Part shown: in pieces, positions 40,543-49,312 of the stretch
Position numbering within the stretch: the stretch's first letter is position 1
How the letters are laid out: every line of letters begins with the position of its first letter
NCBI GenBank assembly: GCA_903924465.1
Contig: CAIYBN010000099.1
Span: 79,009-143,008 of the forward strand
Origin: an uncultured Myxococcales bacterium
GTDB taxonomy: Bacteria; Myxococcota_A; UBA9042
Reading direction: 5' to 3'
DNA: 64,000 nt
Notes under the pieces: generated by a model
Databases searched by the model: none
Told to the model about the DNA's origin: nothing
What the model saw: only the letters and a program-made list of their open reading frames with translations
Made by a program: the position numbers and the translations under genes

Positions 40543-41609
40543 TGCCGGACCGCCAACTTCACGGTCAGCTTGATTTCCACGCCGTCCATGCCCTGGACGA
40601 CCATCCGTTTGAGTGGCCCGGTCACGCACGCGACCAATTCCTCGGACACGCGTTGCGAGAGGACTGAAACGCCAGTGACACGGCCGTCGCTGACCTCGAC
40701 GACCACGGTGACGTCGCCCTTGAGCTCCGGGTTGAGATGCAAAGCGCGCTCGTACGCCACGCGGATGGTCAGGCGCGCCTTGGCGACAAAGCGCGCGAGA
40801 TCCTCTTTGCTGGCCTTGCCTTTGCGCAGTTGAGATTGGAGGGTCACGTCGGTCACGAGGCGCGGGTCGAGCTGACCGATGGCGCTGCCACTGCCGCCCG
40901 TGCCGCCACCGCCGCCGCTGACGCGCCCGTGACTCTTGGCACCCTTGCCGCCGCGACCGCCGCCGTCGAGCCTGGTTCCGCTGATGCCCACGCCGCTCAG
41001 GCTGTTGGCGATGTCGTTGTCCACGCCGTCGACGTTGCCCAGCACGTCCCGCAAGGCCGCGCTATTGCCGTTTTGGCTGCCGAGCAGCTTCAGGACTCCG
41101 TTCTTCTGGATGCCTTCGACGATCTTCTGTCGACGGTCCGCGGCGGACTTCTCGGCAGGGCGCGTCGCTGCTTCTCCAGTCTGCGCGGCTTCCTGCTCAC
41201 TGTGACGCCCAGCCGACTCCGTCGTCGGCGCTGCTGGGCGGTCGGCAAGGGCAACCGCCGTCGCTTGTTTCGGCGCCCGCCAGGCCGCAGCCCTGTCGAC
41301 GCGACGGGTCTGACCTGCTTGCAACAGCCACAGCGCGTTGTTGTGCAACAGGCGAATCGACACCGAAGCCTGATCGCCGGTGACGACGGTGTCGTCCGGC
41401 CAAACCCGATCGCGCACGCCGAGAATCCGCACGTTCGACGCCACGCGCTGTGCCGTCACGTGGCCTTCCAGCGCTTCCACCGCACCGGCGGGCGTCGTCG
41501 CCGGCACGGGTGCCACAACCGGTGGCGACTCTGCCTTGCCGCACGCCGGGCCCAGAGCCGCGACCAGCAAGGCAATCCCCATGCGCACTCTATTTGCTGT
41601 GCTGATCAT
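40539..41609 (-). CDS. FecR-like/AgmX-PglI domain lipoprotein
   Basis: A 356-residue exported protein. A short signal (about residues 9-24, IALLVAALGPAC) suggests a lipoprotein. Residues about 38-110 resemble a FecR-type domain (VEALEGHVTAQRV, VWPDDTVVTGDQASVSIRL). A variable linker leads to the AgmX/PglI C-terminal half: KLLGSQNGNSAALRDVLGNV, a Gly-rich stretch, VTLQSQLRKG and VVVEVSDGRVTGVSVLS. AgmX is a gliding-motility protein of Myxococcus. The family is common in envelope complexes. I prefer the start at 41609, with GGGA 8 bases upstream and 20 bases overlap with the cyclase gene. It is the last gene of the signalling operon. Confidence 0.8.
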   Translation of the reverse strand: MISTANRVRMGIALLVAALGPACGKAESPPVVAPVPATTPAGAVEALEGHVTAQRVASNVRILGVRDRVWPDDTVVTGDQASVSIRLLHNNALWLLQAGQTRRVDRAAAWRAPKQATAVALADRPAAPTTESAGRHSEQEAAQTGEAATRPAEKSAADRRQKIVEGIQKNGVLKLLGSQNGNSAALRDVLGNVDGVDNDIANSLSGVGISGTRLDGGGRGGKGAKSHGRVSGGGGGTGGSGSAIGQLDPRLVTDVTLQSQLRKGKASKEDLARFVAKARLTIRVAYERALHLNPELKGDVTVVVEVSDGRVTGVSVLSQRVSEELVACVTGPLKRMVVQGMDGVEIKLTVKLAVRH

Positions 41610-43905
41610 ACACGCCATCCCAATCTGCGGCCGGCGGGTCGGCGGCCAGTGCCTCGATCATGTCAGCAAGTCGCTGCGCCGGTCCATCAGACGGATGATC
41701 GGCCAAAAAGGCCTGAATGGCGATGCGCGCATCTGGCCACCGGGCTCCGCGATAGGCGCTGAGGGCTTCCGCGTATCGCGCGAGCGCCGCCGGTGACAGC
41801 GGGCACGCCGAGGTCGTGCCACACAGTTCAAAGACCGCCAGTGCACCGCCGCGGCCCTTGACGCGAACGGCATCCACCTCGCGAAACACAAAGTCGGGCC
41901 CAGCGCGATCCGGCACCGTCGGTCCGCACAGGATCCCGCACCGCAGTTCCTTCGTCAGCGCCTCCAACCGCGAGGCGAGGTTCACCGCATCGCCCATCAC
42001 CGTGTAATCAAAACGCATTTCCGAGCCCATGTTGCCCACGGACATCATGCCTGTGTTGATGCCGACGCCGATGCGCAAATCCGGCAGGTGGCGCGCCTGC
42101 CACGATTGGTTCAACCCAGCCAGCGCTTGCTGCATCGCCAGCGCTGACCGACACGCCGCCGCCGCATGATCCGCCTGCTCCAGCGGCGCACCGTACACGG
42201 CCATCACCGCGTCGCCGATGTATTTGTCCAGCATGCCACCCTGCTGGAGAACGATCGCGGTCATCGGCGTCAGGTACTCGTTCAGAAACGCCGAGAGCGC
42301 TTCGGGCTCCATCTTCTCCGAAAAACTGGAAAAGCCGCGGATGTCGCTGAACAACACGCTCAGTTCGCGCCGTTCACCGCCCAGCCGCACGCGACTGGGA
42401 TCGTCCAACAGACGTTCCACCAGACTGCCCGACACGTATTGCGAAAACGCCGCGCGCAGGTGCGCTTTCTCCCGGCCTTCGGTCGCCAGCGCGGTCGAAG
42501 TCGCCGCGAGCGCAATGACCACGATGCCCACCAGCGGCCCGGCCACATCCACCAGCCACTGCTGGGCGAACAGCGCCTGGCTGAGACCCAGCCAACCGAG
42601 CGCGAGACCCAGCGCGAGCAGCCCGGCCACCCACGCGCGGCGCTGCCGCACCCGCTGGCTTTGCGCCGCCGTCAACAGCATCCCCATCAGCAAGAGCGCC
42701 AGCGCGCTCGCCCAGCCCGGCAGGCGCCGCAGCAGCTCATCGTGCAGCGCGTTGTGCGCCAACGTCGCGTGGATTTGCACGCCTGGCACGGCGGTATCAA
42801 ACGGCGTGGCCACACGGTCGCGCGCTGCATCCGTGTAGCCGACGAGCACGAGCCTGTTCTTCAACGCATCGCGCGGCAGCGTCCCGGCCAGGACATCCGC
42901 CGCGGAAAACGTGCGGAAGCCCCCGTCCGGAGCGAGAAAGTTCAGCGTTGCCGTGCCGTTGCGATCCACGGGCAGCGCGTGGTTGCCCAGCTGCACGGTC
43001 GCATCGCCCGTCACGTAGCTGGTCGCCAAGTTTCGGCCGGCCCGCTGCGCCAGCGACAGGCCCAAGGGCTGATAGTACCGCTCACCATGCTCGATCACCG
43101 CCAGCACGCGCCGCACCTTGCCGTCCGTGTCGCGCAGCACGTTCACCGCGCCCGCACCGGCTGCAGCTTGGGCCAGAATGGGCAGCGACCCGTACACCGC
43201 CGCCTCCGCACGCGGCGGCCGCCGTCCCACCGGCGCATCGGTCACCACACCTTCCGTCAACCGCGCACCCTTGAGCCCCGAGGGCTCGGGACTGCCCGGC
43301 GGAAGCGGCTGCGCTTCCCCGCGATCCAGAAAGAACAGGAGCGGAAGGAGCACGTTGTGCGAGGACCGCAGCGCATCGGCCAGCGCGTCGTCGCCGTGGA
43401 CCGCGTCGTGCACCAGGGACAACGCCCGTTGCGCCTGCGCGACCGCTGGACTGTGGGCGATGTCCTCCTGCGTCAAGCCGGCCAAAGCGCTCGCCACAGC
43501 TTGCGTCACCGGTGCCGGCAGCGGCATCTCCGGCGACGTGAAAAAGGCGTCGAGTGCCACGGCGCGCGGCTGATAGGTTGCCAGCGCCCGCAAGAATGTG
43601 GCCCAGCCCGCGCGCCGTTGAAACACATCGGGCGAGGTTTGCCGCAGCCGATCGTCGAAGCCGACGATCACGATCTGGTCGTCCGCGGGCAGGCGTGATC
43701 CGCGCAGGGAAAAGCGCGCGTCGACCGTGGCCAGTTCCGCTTCGTCCAGGCCCGGAATGGTCCACTGCCCCGTGTGGTGGCCGAGCAAGCCGGCAGCCGC
43801 CAACACGGTCGCCAGCAACGCCGACCACAGCGGCACATTTGCCCGACGAAGCGACTTGCGCACCGTGGGTTTGGCCTGGCGGAGCGATGGCGTGACCGAA
43901 CTCAT
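41590..43905 (-). CDS. CHASE2-domain adenylate/guanylate cyclase
   Basis: A 771-residue membrane protein. One N-terminal helix (LWSALLATVLAAAGLLG) is followed by a periplasmic CHASE2 sensor (about residues 60-395). Three further helices (about 400-480) lead to a class III nucleotide cyclase domain (about 515-690). Its motifs include SVLFSDIRGFSSFSEKM, DKYIGDAVMAVYGAP and TVMGDAVNLASRLE. Both metal-binding Asp are present. A short TPR-like helical end follows. It should make cAMP or cGMP when the sensor is triggered. A GGGAGG site precedes the ATG. It sits between the kinase gene and the AgmX-like gene on the same strand. Confidence 0.92.
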   Translation of the reverse strand: MSSVTPSLRQAKPTVRKSLRRANVPLWSALLATVLAAAGLLGHHTGQWTIPGLDEAELATVDARFSLRGSRLPADDQIVIVGFDDRLRQTSPDVFQRRAGWATFLRALATYQPRAVALDAFFTSPEMPLPAPVTQAVASALAGLTQEDIAHSPAVAQAQRALSLVHDAVHGDDALADALRSSHNVLLPLLFFLDRGEAQPLPPGSPEPSGLKGARLTEGVVTDAPVGRRPPRAEAAVYGSLPILAQAAAGAGAVNVLRDTDGKVRRVLAVIEHGERYYQPLGLSLAQRAGRNLATSYVTGDATVQLGNHALPVDRNGTATLNFLAPDGGFRTFSAADVLAGTLPRDALKNRLVLVGYTDAARDRVATPFDTAVPGVQIHATLAHNALHDELLRRLPGWASALALLLMGMLLTAAQSQRVRQRRAWVAGLLALGLALGWLGLSQALFAQQWLVDVAGPLVGIVVIALAATSTALATEGREKAHLRAAFSQYVSGSLVERLLDDPSRVRLGGERRELSVLFSDIRGFSSFSEKMEPEALSAFLNEYLTPMTAIVLQQGGMLDKYIGDAVMAVYGAPLEQADHAAAACRSALAMQQALAGLNQSWQARHLPDLRIGVGINTGMMSVGNMGSEMRFDYTVMGDAVNLASRLEALTKELRCGILCGPTVPDRAGPDFVFREVDAVRVKGRGGALAVFELCGTTSACPLSPAALARYAEALSAYRGARWPDARIAIQAFLADHPSDGPAQRLADMIEALAADPPAADWDGVYDQHSK

Positions 43906-43938
43906 GGCCCCGTGCCTCCCAAACCGGCGCCGCGCGCG

Positions 43939-46900
43939 CTACGGCTTGGCCGCAGTTGTGTCCGCCGCACCGCTGCCGGCACTGCTGGCAAGGCCGTTCA
44001 TCGCGCGAAGTCGCCGGGCCAAACGTTGCGCTTCACCGATCGCCGGAATTTCGCGGTACAGCGCCTCGGCTTCCTGCAACAGCGACTGTGGCTGCCGGTC
44101 AGACGTCAGCACGCCGGCTTCAATCAGGTCTGCCAGCACGACGATGCACTCGGCGCGTTCTACGGTCGGCACGTTGCCTGGAACCAACTGAAACGCCTCC
44201 TCCATCGCGGTGTGCGCAGTATTGGGCTCACCCGCCGCCGCCGCCGCGCGGGCGGTCAGCAGCAGCGCCTTGAGCCGCAGATTGTCGTGGTTCGCCAGCA
44301 CCGCTTGCCGTGCGGCTTCTTCCGCGAAGGCTTTGGCGCGCGTGTAAATGCCATGCGCCATCTGGATATCGCCGCGCTGCCGCAGCGCGTCCGACAATCC
44401 GGCCAAGTCCGGCAGCGCCGCGAACGCCCGGCAGGCTTTGGCCAGCGCCGCATCCGCCTCGTCGATCGCCCCGCGTGTTTGCAGCACCGAAGCCAGGAGC
44501 ACCAGCACTTCCGCAGCCAGCCGCTGCCGATCGACGCGGCCCAGCGCATTGAGCGCCTCACCCAGCTGCGCTTCGGCGTCATCCAGTTCGCCAATGTCGC
44601 GCAACGCGAGCGCAAGTGCTCGGAGCGCCTCCACTTCCAGGATCAAGTTGCGGGCATCACGCGCCGCAGCCAAGGCCCGCCGCGCGTGGCTGACGGACTT
44701 CTCGCCATCGCCAAGCGTCCGCCACGTATCCGCGAGCGCCATCGCGAGCTCGGCCGCCATGACCGGCTCATGCAAGGCCGTCACCGAGCCAAGCGCCTGA
44801 GTCCACACGTCCACGGCTTTTTTCAGCGCCTTCTTGTCCAGTTGCGGCGCTGACGCCCTCAGGCACCGGCCCAGCGTCAGTTGCGTGTGCGCCAACTGCG
44901 TCGGCGCGTGTTGCGTCGCCGAACGGGAGAGTGCCGCCAATTGCGCTTCCAGCGGCGCCACGGTGGTCTGTGCGCGACCGCAGTGCGCTTCCGCCTCGGC
45001 CCACACGTCAAGCAGCGGCACGCCGTGCGCATACCAATCGTCTTCCGCCAGCCCCGGCAGCGCGCGCAGGATCTCGATCGACTCGCGCGCCCGGTCACTC
45101 GCCGCTTGGCACTCCCCGCGTTCATCCAAGGCCCGCGCCAGTCCCAGTGAAGTCGTCGCAAGCGTGTACGCCGCGGCGGATTTTTCGGCCGGTGTCGCAT
45201 CGGGGGACTGGTGCAAGGCCCGGCACTGTTGCCGCGACGCCTCATACGCAGTGATCGCCTCCGGCAGTGCGCCGAGCGTCCGCATCAGATCCGCCGCTTC
45301 ACGACTGTGCTGCGCGGCTTCCACGGCCGCACCCGCCGCCGCTTCCAACACCGCCAACCGCGGCGTCCAGGGTTCCGGGCGAATTTCCGCCTGCTTTTGC
45401 ATCCAGGTCAGCGCGCGCCCCAATTGAATGGGGGGCTGCCCTGGCAAGGACACGGAATCGGGCGATTCGACCAGAAGGTACTCAGCCTGATTGGAGAGCC
45501 GGCTGTTCGGCACCTGACGCAGCATCCCCGCGCGCACGAGGCGATCAAGGTGGATGGCCACCGGCGCGCCGGTCGCGGCTTCCAGCAAATCTGGCCAGAG
45601 CGGCGCTCCGAGTTGAACGGCCGCCGCAAGGACGCGACGCGTCTCCGGTTCCATCGACTCCAGATCCAGCGGAACCGATTCGCGGGACGGAATCGCGGCC
45701 ACAGCGCCCTGCGCAAGCGTGCCGGCGAGCGCGAGCGGTACATCGTCGGTACGGGCCACCCACGCCGCCACGACCATCACCGGCGTGGCGCCCAACTGGC
45801 GAATCAGCCGCCGCAAAAAGGCCGTCTCGGTCTCGGTCAGGTGCTCGGCGCGGTCCAGCAGCAGGACCAGAAGATTGCGGCCCGCGATCGCCCGCAGCGC
45901 ATCCACCAGCGCCCCACACGCCGCCTGACGCGCCACTTCCGGCACCGCGCGTGCGTGCGAAAGGTGCGGCGAATCCGGAAATTCCACCCGCAGATACAGG
46001 CCGATGAGATGCGCCACTTGGCTGGCGCGATCGGGACGATCTGGCATCAGGCCTTGGACCCAGGCCAGCAGTTTGCGGCGCGCGACGGAGCCGGAATCGT
46101 CGTCAAACAGACCCGCGCGACCGCGTATTTCCTCAAAGAAGCAGGCGATCGGCAACCGCCCGTCCGGTGGCGAGACGCGCATCCGCACGATCACCGGCGC
46201 ATCCGCGCGGCTGCCCAGGTGCGTGGCAAAGCCGTCCATCGCGTCGTACAGCGCCGCACGCGAACGCGATACCAGACCGACCATCTCCAGACGCACGCGG
46301 TCCTTGGCGCGATCCAGTCGATCGTCCAGCATGTCCAGCGTCGGCCCCGACGCGCGCTTTTCCCGCCGTGTGTCGACTTTCTTTCCCGGAGCCGGTCGTT
46401 GCTGCGTGGTCGGCGTCTGGGGGCGCAGCCGTTCTTCCGGAATCGGCGGCGGCTCGCTGGAATCCAGTTGATCCTGCCGCACGGTGTGGAGTCGCGGCGA
46501 CGTGTCCGCGACGACAACCTGATTCAACGGCTGGCGCAGCGACGCTTCCAGTTTCTCCAGTTCTTCGGCAAAAGCGCGCGCATCGACCGGTCGTTCACTG
46601 ATGTTTTTGGCCAGCACCCGCGCAAAAAACGCGTCGAGCTGCGGCGGAAAGGTCAGATCGGCGCGGCGCTTCGCCAGCGGCACGGGTTGCTGCAACTGGT
46701 GGGCGCGCAGAAAATCCTGCGGCGATTCGCCATCCACCGGCAGAAAGCCGCAGAGCATTTCGTAGCAAATGACGCCCAGCGAATACAGATCACTCGACGG
46801 ACCGACGTCGTGACCTGCCGCCTGTTCGGGACTCATGTACGCCGGCGTACCCACGACCAGCCGGGCCTGCGTCAGCCGCGGCGCAAAGCCGGCGTGCGAA

Positions 46901-47442
46901 TCCGGCGCCATGTGCTTGGCCAAGCCCAGGTCCACGACCTTCACGTAGTCGTCGACCGAGCCAATCTTGGTCAGCAGGATATTGTCCGGCTTGAGATCGC
47001 GGTGAATGATGCCGACCTTGTGCGCCTCCATCAGGGCTTCGCACACGCGTTGGCCGATGCGCACCATCCGGAATACGGGCAGCCAGCGTTCGCGGTCGAG
47101 CAAGTCGCCCAGCGATTCACCGTCGATGTACTCCATCGCGATGTAGGTGCGGCCCTGCTCCGTCGCGCCGATCGCGTAGACGGTGGCCATGAATGGCGAG
47201 CGGATGCGCGCGAGGATCTTGGCTTCCTGGACAAACCGCTCGTCGGCCTGAAGCTGCGTGGCCAAATCTGAACGCAGGACTTTCAGCGCGACCGGCCGCC
47301 CGAGGCGAATGTCCTCCGCTTCGTAGACCGCGCCCATGCCACCGCGACCGATCAAACGCACGATGCGATACGAATTGTCGACCAGCGAGGACGCTGGCAA
47401 CTCGTCGTTGTCTTTGCGGGCGGAAGCGTAAGCCGTGGCCAT
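43939..47442 (-). CDS. Ser/Thr protein kinase with degenerate ATPase-like middle and TPR tail
   Basis: A 1,167-residue cytoplasmic protein. The kinase domain (about residues 25-300) has GRGGMGAVYEAE, the Lys in VALKVL, HRDLKPDNILL and VGTPAYMSPEQAA; the DFG position reads DLG. A Pro/Arg-rich linker to about 380 follows. The middle (about 385-640) has a Walker B-like LLVLLLDRAEHL but I see no P-loop, so it looks like a degenerate STAND-type module. The C-terminal 450 residues are helical TPR-like repeats. I see no membrane segment. First gene of the operon with the cyclase and AgmX-like genes. GAGG precedes the ATG. It probably phosphorylates partners that bind its TPRs. Confidence 0.9.
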   Translation of the reverse strand: MATAYASARKDNDELPASSLVDNSYRIVRLIGRGGMGAVYEAEDIRLGRPVALKVLRSDLATQLQADERFVQEAKILARIRSPFMATVYAIGATEQGRTYIAMEYIDGESLGDLLDRERWLPVFRMVRIGQRVCEALMEAHKVGIIHRDLKPDNILLTKIGSVDDYVKVVDLGLAKHMAPDSHAGFAPRLTQARLVVGTPAYMSPEQAAGHDVGPSSDLYSLGVICYEMLCGFLPVDGESPQDFLRAHQLQQPVPLAKRRADLTFPPQLDAFFARVLAKNISERPVDARAFAEELEKLEASLRQPLNQVVVADTSPRLHTVRQDQLDSSEPPPIPEERLRPQTPTTQQRPAPGKKVDTRREKRASGPTLDMLDDRLDRAKDRVRLEMVGLVSRSRAALYDAMDGFATHLGSRADAPVIVRMRVSPPDGRLPIACFFEEIRGRAGLFDDDSGSVARRKLLAWVQGLMPDRPDRASQVAHLIGLYLRVEFPDSPHLSHARAVPEVARQAACGALVDALRAIAGRNLLVLLLDRAEHLTETETAFLRRLIRQLGATPVMVVAAWVARTDDVPLALAGTLAQGAVAAIPSRESVPLDLESMEPETRRVLAAAVQLGAPLWPDLLEAATGAPVAIHLDRLVRAGMLRQVPNSRLSNQAEYLLVESPDSVSLPGQPPIQLGRALTWMQKQAEIRPEPWTPRLAVLEAAAGAAVEAAQHSREAADLMRTLGALPEAITAYEASRQQCRALHQSPDATPAEKSAAAYTLATTSLGLARALDERGECQAASDRARESIEILRALPGLAEDDWYAHGVPLLDVWAEAEAHCGRAQTTVAPLEAQLAALSRSATQHAPTQLAHTQLTLGRCLRASAPQLDKKALKKAVDVWTQALGSVTALHEPVMAAELAMALADTWRTLGDGEKSVSHARRALAAARDARNLILEVEALRALALALRDIGELDDAEAQLGEALNALGRVDRQRLAAEVLVLLASVLQTRGAIDEADAALAKACRAFAALPDLAGLSDALRQRGDIQMAHGIYTRAKAFAEEAARQAVLANHDNLRLKALLLTARAAAAAGEPNTAHTAMEEAFQLVPGNVPTVERAECIVVLADLIEAGVLTSDRQPQSLLQEAEALYREIPAIGEAQRLARRLRAMNGLASSAGSGAADTTAAKP

Positions 47443-47469
47443 CAAACCTCAAGGCGGCTGCCTCGCCCG

Positions 47470-47498
47470 AATCTAGGCTATCGCGGCACGGAGGGCAA
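47470..47498 (-). promoter_or_regulatory. Promoter of the kinase-cyclase-AgmX operon
   Basis: Minus strand TTGCCC (47498-47493), 17-base spacer, TAGATT (47475-47470). Start point about 21 bases before the ATG. Confidence 0.5.
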
Positions 47499-47599
47499 GC
47501 ATCGACGAAGGCGGATCGTTACGCGCGGTCACCTTGGCCAATGCGAATGCCGCGCTGGGAGTCGTCGCGCGTGTGGCTGCGTTGAAATTCCCGGTCACG

Positions 47600-48349
47600 C
47601 TATTGCCTAGGCAAATTTGGGACGTTGTGCAGATGCACCGGCTTTTGCTTGCGGCTCCGGAGGTTGAGCAGCTCGACCGCGAACGAAAAACCCATGGCAA
47701 AGTAGATCATCGCCTTGTCCACATGTTGGCCCATCGCCTCCGCACAGAGCAGGACGCCAATCAGGAGCAGGAAGGACAACGCCAGCATCTTCATCGTCGG
47801 ATGACGCGTGATGAAATCACTGACAGCGCCTGCGAAAACCATCATGACACCGACAGCCAGACACATTGCGGCGATCATGACCGCCAATTGTGGCGCCATG
47901 CCGACGGCGGTCACGACCGAGTCCAGCGAAAACACGACGTCAAGCAGCGCGATCTGCACGAGCACGGCGAACAGCCCGGACGTCTTGCCTGCGGGCTGGC
48001 TATCGTTGGCCTCGGCCGCGTCCAAACGACCGTGAATTTCGTGCGTCGCTTTGCCGATGAGGAACACACCTCCGCCGCCCAGGATCAGGTCACGACCGGA
48101 GAAACCGCGATGCATCACGTGCACCAGCGGCGTGGTGAGGCCCATCAGCCAGTTCAACGTCAGCAGCAACAAGAGCCGCGTGCCCAGCGCCCCGACCAGG
48201 CCCAACCGCCGCGCTTTGGGACGCTCCGCGGCGGGCAGCCGCCCGGTCAGGATCGAGAGGAACACGATGTTGTCGATGCCCAGCACGATTTCCATCGCCG
48301 TGAGCGTCAGCAGGCTGAGCCAAGTTTCCAAATGCAGCCACGCGTCCAT
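47600..48349 (-). CDS. TerC family integral membrane protein
   Basis: A 249-residue protein with about seven helices. The TerC signature is intact: LTAMEIVLGIDNIVFLSIL near the start and LLDVVFSLDSVVTAVGM in the middle, the two acidic metal-contact motifs. TerC proteins move Mn2+ or protect exported metalloproteins; some forms are linked to tellurite resistance. The open frame runs far upstream, but the family sequence starts at MDAWLHLETWLSLLTL, with GGAGG 4 bases before this ATG. It has its own promoter. Confidence 0.92.
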   Translation of the reverse strand: MDAWLHLETWLSLLTLTAMEIVLGIDNIVFLSILTGRLPAAERPKARRLGLVGALGTRLLLLLTLNWLMGLTTPLVHVMHRGFSGRDLILGGGGVFLIGKATHEIHGRLDAAEANDSQPAGKTSGLFAVLVQIALLDVVFSLDSVVTAVGMAPQLAVMIAAMCLAVGVMMVFAGAVSDFITRHPTMKMLALSFLLLIGVLLCAEAMGQHVDKAMIYFAMGFSFAVELLNLRSRKQKPVHLHNVPNLPRQ

Positions 48350-48389
48350 GCGCCCTCCGTGATGCCGACCAGCACCAAGCCGCGGCACT

Positions 48390-48418
48390 ATACACGCTGA
48401 CGGAAGTTCGAGATCAAG
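48390..48418 (-). promoter_or_regulatory. TerC promoter with a 16-base element shared with 51399-51414
   Basis: Minus strand CTTGATCTCGAACTTC (48418-48403), 7 bases, then GTGTAT (48395-48390). An overlapping TATAGT (48392-48387) can serve as minus 10. The same 16 bases with the same spacing to GTGTAT precede the GNAT gene. Confidence 0.5.
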
Positions 48419-48505
48419 TGCTCGCCATCCGCGACATGCCACAGGCCTGACCGGCCGACTTTGATGCCCAACGCAGATCAGCATGTGGACGTTTTGCGCC
48501 CGATC

Positions 48506-48535
48506 TTGTGCAGGCAGGTGCGGCCGCCGTACAGT
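48506..48535 (+). promoter_or_regulatory. Promoter of the reductase-XdhC-MobA operon
   Basis: TTGTGC (48506-48511), 18-base spacer, TACAGT (48530-48535), about 15 bases before the GGGGGG ribosome site region. Confidence 0.45.
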
Positions 48536-48556
48536 GCACGTGGGGGGCGAAACGGC

Positions 48557-49312
48557 ATGTGGACAGTGGTGGGTGCGGGAAGAATCGGCGGCGCGTTGGC
48601 CGTGCGGGCGGTGGCGAAACACCGACCCATGCGCCTGCTTGGTCGCGACGACGACTGGCAGGTGCTGCAGGAGACGTCGCACGAGCCGATCCTCGTCTGT
48701 ACGCGCAACGACGACCTGCCCGTCGTGGTGGCGCGCGTGCCCGCACAGCGGCGCGGCGATCTTGTGTTCGTGCAAAACGGCATGCTGCGGCCATGGCTGG
48801 CGGCTCAGGATCTGCAGAACGCGACCCGTGGACTGCTGTTCTTTGCCGTGCAAGCGCGCGGTGCGCCCATGGATCTGGGACCACCGAGTCCATTTTGCGG
48901 CCCGCACGCCCACGCTGTGGTGACCGAACTGCAGGCGCTGGACGTGCCTGCTGAGGAAGTGGACAAGCAGCACTTCGCTGCTCTGGAGTTGGAGAAACTC
49001 CTGTGGAATTGTATGTTTGGTCTGCTGTGCCAAGCGCACGCCTGTCTCGTCGGTGAGGTGCTGACGCGCTATCCGCAGGAGGTCGCTGAACTGACCGCGG
49101 AGCTGCTGCCGGTGGGTGAAACGGCCCTTGACGTGCAGTTGGACGCGGCGACTGTCCTGCGCCAGTTGTTGGACTACTCGGCGGCGATTGCCCAGAACCG
49201 CGCGGCGGTGAAGGAATGGCCGTGGCGCAACGGCTGGTTTGTCGAAGAAGCGGCAAGGCAGAACCGAGCGATGCCGCTGCACGCGCGTTTGTGCCAGATG
49301 GCGGGCGTATGA
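48557..49312 (+). CDS. Ketopantoate reductase (ApbA/PanE)-like protein
   Basis: A 251-residue NAD(P)-binding protein. The start MWTVVGAGRIGGALAVRAV holds the Rossmann GxGxxG motif. The C-terminal helix has LEKLLWNCMFGLLCQAHACL, like the ApbA C-terminal domain. It is shorter than true PanE (about 300 residues). The Asn in FVQNGM fits the active-site loop. GGGGGG precedes the ATG. Its stop overlaps the XdhC start (ATGA). In this operon it may act on a cofactor-linked substrate rather than ketopantoate; this is inference from context. Confidence 0.72.
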   Translation: MWTVVGAGRIGGALAVRAVAKHRPMRLLGRDDDWQVLQETSHEPILVCTRNDDLPVVVARVPAQRRGDLVFVQNGMLRPWLAAQDLQNATRGLLFFAVQARGAPMDLGPPSPFCGPHAHAVVTELQALDVPAEEVDKQHFAALELEKLLWNCMFGLLCQAHACLVGEVLTRYPQEVAELTAELLPVGETALDVQLDAATVLRQLLDYSAAIAQNRAAVKEWPWRNGWFVEEAARQNRAMPLHARLCQMAGV

